From Candidatus Melainabacteria bacterium GWA2_34_9 (GTDB lineage: Bacteria; Cyanobacteriota; Vampirovibrionia; Gastranaerophilales; UBA9971): 12,072 nt of DNA. This document shows, piece by piece, positions 6,446 to 12,072 of the stretch (the first letter of the stretch is position 1; every line of letters begins with the position of its first letter). The notes beneath the pieces are model-generated. The model saw nothing but the letters and a program-made list of their open reading frames with translations. It was not told the origin of the DNA and did no database searches. Made by a program: the position numbers and the translations under genes. The stretch is taken from NCBI GenBank assembly GCA_001784535.1, contig MFRJ01000125.1, positions 7,784-19,855 on the forward strand, in the 5' to 3' direction.

Positions 6446-7750
6446 CTACTCTACGCCGTGCATCCATTTTTTTATGAGTTTTGTTAAAAACAAGATCAAT
6501 ATTGCGGATATTCCTGTTAATACCACTGGAATTAAGAAAAATTCTGTGGTTTTTAAATTATCATAACTTCCGGCAAAGTACCCTGCTATAAAATTCGCAA
6601 AGAAACTTGATAAAAACCACGTTCCCATCAAAAGAGAAGCAAATTTAAGCGGCGCAAGTTTTGTAACCATTGATAAACCAACTGGAGAAATGCATAATTC
6701 TCCTAAAGTATGGAACAAATAAACCCCAATGAGCCAGAGGAAAGATACTTTTCCTGTTCCTGCAATAGCTGAAGCAATAACCATTAATACAAATCCAACC
6801 GCGACAAGAAAAAGCCCGAGAGAAAATTTGACAGGAAGGGAAGGATTTTTGTTAATATCAGCTAAATCAAGCCACATTTTTGAAAACAAAGGGGCAAGAA
6901 GTATTATTAAAAGAGGATTTACCGACTGAAAATAACTTACAGGAAATTCCCAATTCAAAAAAGGAATCAACCTATCTGTTGATCTTTCTGCGAAAAGAGT
7001 TAACGAACTTCCTGCCTGTTCAAAAGACGCCCAGAAAAAGATACAGAAAAACATCATTATAAAAATTACTGCAATTCTTTGTTTTTCATCTTTTGTTAGG
7101 GGCAAATCACATGTGGTTTTTTGATGATGATCTTTTACAAGCATAATATCTTCGCAAGCAGGAGCATTTCCTACAGGTTTTATGTATTTGTTTTGTCCCC
7201 ACATAAAAATTAGCAATCCGATAAGCATTCCTACGCCTGCTGCTGCAAAACCATAATGAAAACTGACTTTTTCTCCAAGAGTACCGCATATTAAAGGCGA
7301 TAAAAATGCCCCAAGATTAATCCCCATATAAAATATGGTAAATCCTCCATCACGCCTCGGATCGTTTTTTTCGTAAAGCTGACCGACCATCGTGGAAATA
7401 TTAGGCTTAAAAAAACCACTACCAACTATCAGCAAACCTAAAGCCGAATAGAAAAAAGGCAAATCAGAAATTGACATTGCAAAATGACCAATCATCATTA
7501 AAATTGCGCCAATTATTATGCAGATTTTTTGCCCCAGATACCTGTCTGCTATATAACCGCCGATTAAAGGAGTTAAATATACTAATCCTGTATAAATTCC
7601 GTAAACATTCCCTGCTTTTTCAGTACTAAAAAGCAGATATTTAACCATATAAAGAACAAGTAGCGCCCGCATCCCGTAATAACTAAACCTTTCCCACATT
7701 TCTATGGTAAAAAGAAAGTATAGTGCTTTAGGATGCGCGTGTTTTGTCAT
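6446..7750 (-). CDS. POT/PTR2-family proton-dependent oligopeptide transporter
   Basis: This inner-membrane symporter of the major facilitator superfamily imports di- and tripeptides with protons. The 434-residue protein shows the POT hallmarks: EMWERFSYYG (17-26) with the ExxERF proton-coupling motif in helix 1, GGYIADRYLGQK (64-75), the FFKPNIST segment with Lys115, FYMGINLGAF (140-149, the FYxxINxG motif), EQAGSSL (244-250) and GELCISPVGLSMVTKLAP (350-367). Hydrophobic helices run through most of the length, with a hydrophilic cytosolic loop at about 186-224. It is slightly shorter than many family members, but no motif is missing. The ATG at 7750 follows the leuA stop by 3 bases (TAA TAA ATG), with no clear Shine-Dalgarno of its own. 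Translation is therefore probably coupled to leuA. Context suggests peptide uptake as a second amino acid source; peptide specificity cannot be judged. Confidence 0.93.
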   Translation of the reverse strand: MTKHAHPKALYFLFTIEMWERFSYYGMRALLVLYMVKYLLFSTEKAGNVYGIYTGLVYLTPLIGGYIADRYLGQKICIIIGAILMMIGHFAMSISDLPFFYSALGLLIVGSGFFKPNISTMVGQLYEKNDPRRDGGFTIFYMGINLGAFLSPLICGTLGEKVSFHYGFAAAGVGMLIGLLIFMWGQNKYIKPVGNAPACEDIMLVKDHHQKTTCDLPLTKDEKQRIAVIFIMMFFCIFFWASFEQAGSSLTLFAERSTDRLIPFLNWEFPVSYFQSVNPLLIILLAPLFSKMWLDLADINKNPSLPVKFSLGLFLVAVGFVLMVIASAIAGTGKVSFLWLIGVYLFHTLGELCISPVGLSMVTKLAPLKFASLLMGTWFLSSFFANFIAGYFAGSYDNLKTTEFFLIPVVLTGISAILILFLTKLIKKWMHGVE

Positions 7751-7753
7751 TTA

Positions 7754-9283
7754 TTAACCATAAATCAGGTTCAGTCCGTTAAAAATTGCTTTAACGTTAG
7801 CTTTAGCAGTACTCGGATCTTTTCCTCTACAAAGAATCTTTCTTCCGTCAGGGGTTTCCAGTTGAATAGTTGTCATAGCATCTGCCTGAACACCTTTTGC
7901 TTCCTCACCAAAAGCAGACTGCTCATAATGAGTAAGTTTAAGAGGAAATCCAATATCACCGAGAGCTTTTAAACAGCATTCGAGAGGTCCATCACCATGT
8001 TCGGTTACCTCATGTTCTTTGCCTTTATGCGAAAACTTAAGATTAAACTTTTCTTTTTCGCCGTTATCGAGTTTTTTAAAGCTTATAAGTTTAAATACTC
8101 CGTCAATTTCATAAATTTCCTTAATATAAATATTAAGAATCATATCTATAGGCAATTCTCCAATTTTTTCCGATTCTTTTTTTGCAATATCAACCAGTCT
8201 TACTGCTTCTTCAACGGTAATAGGGTAGCCTTCACGTTTAATAATTTCATAAAGTGCAGTTTTACCTGACTGACTGGTGAAGCCATACTTTTCATCATCA
8301 TCACGACCTATAAGAGAAGGATGGATAGGTCTGTAAGCTCCTTTTTTCATTCCCTGCGTCTTTGATGCGCCGTCCTGATGAATACCGCTTCTGTGTGCAA
8401 GAGCATCTTCTCCAATCAAAGGCATTTTTTCATGTATAGGAATCCCTGACATCTCTGAAACAGTAAGAGCTGTTTCATAAATCACACCAAGGTTAAGAGG
8501 TACTTCTATACCACAATTATGCAGACATATTGCAACTTCATAAAGGTTTGTATTCCCTGCTCTTTCTCCCAAACCATTTAAGCAACATTCAAGCTGCGTA
8601 GCTCCTGAGAAAAAGCTTTCTACTGTCGCAGCAGTAGCCATTCCCAAGTCATTATGGTTATGCACAGAAATTATAGCTTTACCAGACAGTTCTTTTGAAA
8701 CTTCTGAAACCATTTTCACAAATTCCATTGGGCGAATTCTTTCAACAGTGTTGGGAAGATTTATTACATTTGCACCTGCTTCAACGATATCCTGCAAAGA
8801 GTCAATTACAAAACTCAAATTGTCTTTGCAATCGCCAAAATGCTCTACAGAAAACTGAATATCTCCTTTTTCGCCTATAAGAGATTTTGCGTATTTAACT
8901 GCTTCAATTCCTATTTTTCTAACAGCATCAGGCTCTTTTCTGAGTACATATTTCATATTGAAAGGACTCATCGCAAGAACTATATGAATTCTTGGCTTAT
9001 TCGCAATTTTTACAGCTTCATAAACTTTCAGAATATCTTTTTCAACTGCTCTTGCAAGTCCTGCTATCACCATATCATTAGGTGCTATCGAAGCCAAATA
9101 TTGACAGGCTTCAAAATCCATATCATTTGAGCCGGAAAATCCAACTTCAACAGCCTGAACTCCAAGTTTTATAAGTTCTTTAAAAATTATTTCTTTCTGT
9201 TGTGTATTCCAGGGCTTTTTTAATGCTTGATTACCGTCTCTAAGCGTTGTATCAAAAAAGAATGGTTTGCGTCCAGCCGTCAT
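7754..9283 (-). CDS. leuA: 2-isopropylmalate synthase-type enzyme (LeuA family)
   Basis: LeuA condenses acetyl-CoA with 2-oxoisovalerate, the first committed step of leucine biosynthesis. The 509-residue protein has the DRE-TIM catalytic barrel, with FDTTLRDGNQAL (10-21) carrying metal ligand Asp11, NLPNTVE (175-181), SVHNHNDLGMATA (206-218) with metal ligands His208 and His210, NGLGERAGNTNL (236-247) with Asn244, and HRSGIHQDGASK (297-308) in the linker. A C-terminal domain at about 395-509 matches the LeuA allosteric (leucine feedback) domain in position and size. GNQAL and NLPNTVE recall the type-2 LeuA branch, while HNDLGMATA recalls type 1, so the subfamily is unclear. Citramalate or homocitrate synthase activity is a less likely alternative. 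The ATG at 9283 has GGAG 11 bases upstream. The gene is first in a likely two-gene unit with the peptide transporter. Confidence 0.87.
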   Translation of the reverse strand: MTAGRKPFFFDTTLRDGNQALKKPWNTQQKEIIFKELIKLGVQAVEVGFSGSNDMDFEACQYLASIAPNDMVIAGLARAVEKDILKVYEAVKIANKPRIHIVLAMSPFNMKYVLRKEPDAVRKIGIEAVKYAKSLIGEKGDIQFSVEHFGDCKDNLSFVIDSLQDIVEAGANVINLPNTVERIRPMEFVKMVSEVSKELSGKAIISVHNHNDLGMATAATVESFFSGATQLECCLNGLGERAGNTNLYEVAICLHNCGIEVPLNLGVIYETALTVSEMSGIPIHEKMPLIGEDALAHRSGIHQDGASKTQGMKKGAYRPIHPSLIGRDDDEKYGFTSQSGKTALYEIIKREGYPITVEEAVRLVDIAKKESEKIGELPIDMILNIYIKEIYEIDGVFKLISFKKLDNGEKEKFNLKFSHKGKEHEVTEHGDGPLECCLKALGDIGFPLKLTHYEQSAFGEEAKGVQADAMTTIQLETPDGRKILCRGKDPSTAKANVKAIFNGLNLIYG

Positions 9284-9443
9284 ATTATCTATTTCTCCAA
9301 CTTAGTCTCATAAATTATATTTATATTTCTACGATCAATTATCCTTTAAAAACGAGCTTTGAGTAAAGTATTTTGCGCAATTAATTTACTAAAAATAATT
9401 TCTATGCCAAAATTTATTAGAATAAGTCAATTAGGACAATATT
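9284..9443. promoter_or_regulatory. Divergent intergenic region between leuA and mscS, with a nested dyad
   Basis: This 160-base AT-rich gap must hold promoters for both divergent genes. On the minus strand a TATAAT (9319 to 9314) precedes leuA, but the nearest -35-like TTGATC (9338 to 9333) is only 13 bases away. No convincing plus-strand promoter for mscS is seen. In the middle, AGTAAA (9362-9367) and TTTACT (9385-9390) form an inverted repeat around the palindrome TTGCGCAA (9373-9380), their centres half a base apart. This 29-base structure could be a regulator site. No T-box, attenuator-like hairpin or Leu-codon leader peptide is evident upstream of leuA. Confidence 0.35.
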
Positions 9444-10529
9444 ATGGAAATTTTACAACTCTCAGGCACTTTTTGGAAAAACCCGATCACAAGCGTAATA
9501 CTCATACTTGTAGCAGCTTACGCAATTAGTTTTTTATTTGTAAGTGTTTTCAAAAAATATTTTCAAAAAACCGAAATAATACCTGAGAATTTTTGTTTAA
9601 ATAGGCACTTTAGTGTTTCTCTATGGCTGTTAATAAGCTTTATATCATTTAAAACCATATTACCCACAGTCAAATTACCTGTTCAAAACTTACAAACAAT
9701 TGATAGAATATGGCTCATCGCCACAATAATTGTAGCAACATACTTTTTGGCAAAAATAATTTCTTTTGGAAAAGTTATTATTTTCAGAAACATTGAATCA
9801 AACTCGAAAGAAGAGTTTAAATACAGAAAACTTCGTACACAGCTTGATTTTGTAGAAAAATTTGCTATCGTATTTCTTTGTATTGCAGGGTTTGCCGCAA
9901 TAATTCTCAGTTTTGACGAAGCAAAAAAATTCGGAAGCAGTCTGATAGCCTCTGCAGGTCTTGCAGGTATCATAATAGGTTTTGCAGCACAAAAATCACT
10001 TTCAAACCTTATTGCAGGATTCCAAATAGCATTCACTCAACCTTTTAAACTTGGAGATACTGTTGTTGTAGACGGGGAATGGGGGCATATTAAAGAAATT
10101 ACGCTTACTTATATCGTTGTAAAAAGCTGGGACAAACGCAATTTAATTGTTCCTATCACATACCTGCTTGAAAAACCTTTCCAGAACTGGACTCGTTCAA
10201 ATGAAAAAACAATGGGAATAGTTTTTTTATATGTTGATTACACACTTCCCGTAGACGAACTAAGGAAAGAATTCATGAGGCTTGTATCATTAACAGAGCA
10301 TTGGGACGGAGAAACAGCTTCACTTTATGTAATTGATACTACCGAAAAAACAATGCAGTTAAGGGCTCTTGTAAGTGCAAAAACCGCAAATGATGCATTT
10401 CTAATTAAAGTATACCTGAGAGAGAACCTGATAAAATTTATACAGGAAAATTATCCGAACTGCTTGCCCAAAAACAGGGTAGATTGTCCGGTAACTACCT
10501 CTTTCCCAAAGCAGGAAAACATTGTCTAA
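9444..10529 (+). CDS. MscS-family small-conductance mechanosensitive ion channel
   Basis: MscS channels open under membrane tension to release solutes during hypo-osmotic shock. The 361-residue protein has predicted membrane helices at about 15-36, 57-74, 88-112 and 136-157, then the conserved pore helix, with SSLIASAGLAGIIIGFAAQ (165-183) and SLSNLIAGFQIAFTQPF (185-201). The beta domain follows: KLGDTVVVDGEWGHIKEITL (202-221), then NLIVPITYLLEKPFQNWTRS (233-252), the equivalent of the channel's VPN-type motif. A mixed alpha/beta C-terminal domain completes it. The protein has four helices before the pore helix rather than the two of E. coli MscS, so it belongs to a larger MscS subfamily. AGGA lies 7 bases before the ATG. 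No terminator follows; the stop overlaps that of the convergent zinc-ribbon gene. Confidence 0.92.
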   Translation: MEILQLSGTFWKNPITSVILILVAAYAISFLFVSVFKKYFQKTEIIPENFCLNRHFSVSLWLLISFISFKTILPTVKLPVQNLQTIDRIWLIATIIVATYFLAKIISFGKVIIFRNIESNSKEEFKYRKLRTQLDFVEKFAIVFLCIAGFAAIILSFDEAKKFGSSLIASAGLAGIIIGFAAQKSLSNLIAGFQIAFTQPFKLGDTVVVDGEWGHIKEITLTYIVVKSWDKRNLIVPITYLLEKPFQNWTRSNEKTMGIVFLYVDYTLPVDELRKEFMRLVSLTEHWDGETASLYVIDTTEKTMQLRALVSAKTANDAFLIKVYLRENLIKFIQENYPNCLPKNRVDCPVTTSFPKQENIV

Positions 10530-10747
10530 CCGCAGTTACAACCGGAGCATGAAGATTTAGAGCAGGAACTTCCGCATCCCGAAGAACTTCCTTTACTTCC
10601 ACAGCCTTTTAGCTGAACATTTCCCCATATTCTTGCAACATTAGAAGAGCTACAATGAACGCATACTGGCTTTGAATTGTCAGTCATTGCTTTCTCTATA
10701 GTAAAAATCTTTTCGCAGTCTTTGCAACTATAATCATAACTAGCCAT
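10526..10747 (-). CDS. FmdB-type zinc-ribbon protein with Cys/Ser/Gly-rich tail
   Basis: This 73-residue protein starts with MASYDYSCKDCEKIFTI, the FmdB/CxxC regulatory domain pattern (a short Tyr-rich strand, then CxxC). CxxC pairs at Cys8/Cys11 and Cys29/Cys32 should bind one zinc. FmdB was named as a putative regulator of formamidase in Methylophilus; most family members have no known function. The last 25 residues contain six further cysteines (49, 58, 62, 67, 70, 72) among Ser and Gly. Ser/Cys-rich tails are common in the family, but this one is dense enough for extra metal binding. The start lies 15 bases after the rseP stop, and an AAGG overlapping that stop may serve as a distant Shine-Dalgarno, so cotranscription with rseP is likely. 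The 3' end overlaps mscS by 4 bases. Confidence 0.85.
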   Translation of the reverse strand: MASYDYSCKDCEKIFTIEKAMTDNSKPVCVHCSSSNVARIWGNVQLKGCGSKGSSSGCGSSCSKSSCSGCNCG

Positions 10748-10762
10748 TGTTTTATTACGACC

Positions 10763-12072
10763 TTATAACTTATCTGTCACGAGCGCGAATATATCATTGA
10801 AAATTATAATCACCATCAGTCCGATTAAAAACACGAACCCGAATTTCGCGAATGCTTCCTGTGTTTTTTCTTCAACAGGTCTGCCTCTTAACTTTTCAAT
10901 AAATAGAAATAACAGGTGACCACCGTCAAGAGCCGGTATCGGAAGAAGGTTTACTATTGCCAAATCTATGCTTATTAAAGCTGTAAGTAACAAACCATCC
11001 CATATTCCTCTTTTTTCAATAATATCACTGCCTACTTTTGTTATTGCAACAATACCATGAACCTGATCAAGCGGAATTTGTCCTGTTATTATTAAACCTA
11101 AGCCTTTAACCATGTAATAAGAATTATAAGCTAAATAATTCCAGGATTTTTCAACAGCACTTGCAGGACTATTTACAACTTCAGTAATTTCCTGAACTCT
11201 AAGTTTAACACCTATCATGCCGTTCTTATTTGGATAAGCAGGCTTAAGTTCAACATCCTTGCCATTTCTATCAACAATAATTGCAATGGGATGAACTGTA
11301 TCAGCAGTTGCTACGGCAATTTGATCAAGAGTATATTTACCGTTTGAAATATAAATTGTTTTACCGTCAAGTTCGTTTCTTAATTTTCGCTCGTTAGAAG
11401 TTAAAAGATTTCCTGCAGGAGTGTATTTTGCTACACCTGCCAAAGCATCATTAGGCATAATTATTGGAGCTTCAGGAGTTGGAGCAGGTAAAACGACTTC
11501 TGTTCCTTTAAGAATAACTGTATTATTTTTAAGTTCAGGATTTAATTTTTTAATTTTGCTTATCTGACTTTCAACCTTATCATCAGAAACATAATTGTCG
11601 AATTTCTTACTGCGCTGAGCAATTTCAACAAATTTATTAAGCGAGTCAATTTTTACACCGTTTGCGGAAACTATTTTGTCATTAGCCTTTACGCCTATCT
11701 GGTGAGAGGACAAAGTTTTATCCGGCTGCAATCCGTCAACAAAAATATTGTATTTTCCTGATGGAAGACCGCCTGAAAAACCTGCAACAAACAAAACTAT
11801 CAAATATGCGATAAGCGCATTTGCTGTAACACCAGCAGAAATAACCAAAAACCTTTCCCAAACTTTACGGTTTGCTATTCTTAGAGGGCTATCTTTAGGA
11901 ATTTCGCTGTCAGGTTCATCATCAGGGAAAGAAACATATCCGCCAAGCAGAAAAGAATGGACACAGATTTTTGTATCGCCCCATTTTGTTTCATATAGGG
12001 TAGGACCAAAAGGCAGACCAAAACCGAACTTTTCAACCTTTATGCCAAGTTTTCTTGCGACCAGAAAGTGTC
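10763..12072 (-). CDS. rseP: RseP/site-2 family intramembrane zinc metalloprotease (M50), 5'-truncated
   Basis: Site-2 proteases cut membrane-spanning anti-sigma factors and leftover signal peptides within the membrane. The frame is open to the right edge. The first full codon is the second His of the HExxH motif: the window starts (G)HFLVARKLGIKVEKFGFG, and the partial codon fits Gly, so the first zinc ligand and catalytic Glu lie outside. TTG at 11848 is an internal Leu, not a start. Counting from that His, the order is: GGYVSFPDDEP (43-53); a membrane helix at about 75-97; two PDZ-like regions, one around ANDKIVSANGVKIDSLNKF (129-147) and one around YISNGKYTLDQIAVA (240-254) with IIVDRNGKDVELKP (264-277), about 110 residues apart; then a membrane segment with NLLPIPALDGGHLL (374-387), where Asp382 is the third zinc ligand; and a last helix at about 410-429. 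Two PDZ domains resemble E. coli RseP. The gene precedes the FmdB-like gene in the same unit. Confidence 0.93.
   Translation of the reverse strand, partial: HFLVARKLGIKVEKFGFGLPFGPTLYETKWGDTKICVHSFLLGGYVSFPDDEPDSEIPKDSPLRIANRKVWERFLVISAGVTANALIAYLIVLFVAGFSGGLPSGKYNIFVDGLQPDKTLSSHQIGVKANDKIVSANGVKIDSLNKFVEIAQRSKKFDNYVSDDKVESQISKIKKLNPELKNNTVILKGTEVVLPAPTPEAPIIMPNDALAGVAKYTPAGNLLTSNERKLRNELDGKTIYISNGKYTLDQIAVATADTVHPIAIIVDRNGKDVELKPAYPNKNGMIGVKLRVQEITEVVNSPASAVEKSWNYLAYNSYYMVKGLGLIITGQIPLDQVHGIVAITKVGSDIIEKRGIWDGLLLTALISIDLAIVNLLPIPALDGGHLLFLFIEKLRGRPVEEKTQEAFAKFGFVFLIGLMVIIIFNDIFALVTDKL

Noticed and set aside
8840..9130. Open frame of 96 codons on the plus strand inside leuA
   Set aside because: It is antisense to the LeuA catalytic barrel; the Phe/Asn-rich product is the usual reflection of AT-rich antisense sequence.
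9284..9360. T-box or leucine attenuator upstream of leuA
   Set aside because: No stable hairpin pair, T-box core or short Leu-rich leader peptide was found in the 160-base gap.
9683..10036. Open frame of 117 codons on the minus strand inside mscS
   Set aside because: It is antisense to the conserved MscS helices, and no ribosome binding site or family signature is visible.
11846..11848. TTG on the minus strand as the start of the site-2 protease
   Set aside because: The same frame continues through 74 more residues with clear M50 content (HFLVARKLGIKVEKFGFG) to the window edge.

Overview
This is an AT-rich bacterial chromosome segment made almost entirely of housekeeping and metabolic genes on both strands, with short intergenic gaps and the standard genetic code. 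I see no transposase, integrase, phage gene, tRNA, rRNA or CRISPR array. The gene set (FtsH-type protease, DnaB, ArgH, RluB-type pseudouridine synthase, LeuA, a POT peptide transporter, MscS, FmdB and RseP) shows a free-standing bacterium with arginine and leucine biosynthesis. The base composition and protein style would fit a non-photosynthetic Cyanobacteriota relative (Melainabacteria/Gastranaerophilales) or another AT-rich lineage. That taxonomic guess is weak inference.

Left part, plus strand (1-5195): a 5'-truncated FtsH-like AAA+ zinc metalloprotease ends at a strong intrinsic terminator. A small PPC/DUF296 protein follows, with its own candidate promoter. Next come the replicative helicase dnaB, preceded by an operator-like inverted repeat around a TATAAT box, and argH 52 bases after dnaB. 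A long perfect hairpin closes this block and also ends the convergent minus-strand block.

Middle part, minus strand (5175-9283, transcribed right to left): leuA, then a POT-family peptide transporter 3 bases downstream, then a MazG-like nucleotide pyrophosphohydrolase with an extra C-terminal domain and its own sigma70-like promoter and palindrome. A 23S rRNA pseudouridine synthase comes last, overlapping the MazG-like gene by 17 bases. leuA and the transporter probably form one unit combining leucine synthesis with peptide uptake; the MazG-like gene and the pseudouridine synthase form a second.

Right part: a 160-base divergent intergenic region separates leuA from an mscS-type mechanosensitive channel on the plus strand. 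The channel gene runs tail to tail into an fmdB-like zinc-ribbon gene, with the stop codons overlapping. That gene lies 15 bases downstream of a site-2 protease (rseP), which is cut by the right window edge exactly inside its HExxH active site.

I found no clearly new biological system. The points most worth a second look are the C-terminal domain of the MazG-like protein, the palindromes placed over predicted promoters, the pseudouridine synthase stop codon in a terminator loop, and the divergent FtsH-like and LeuA-like proteins.
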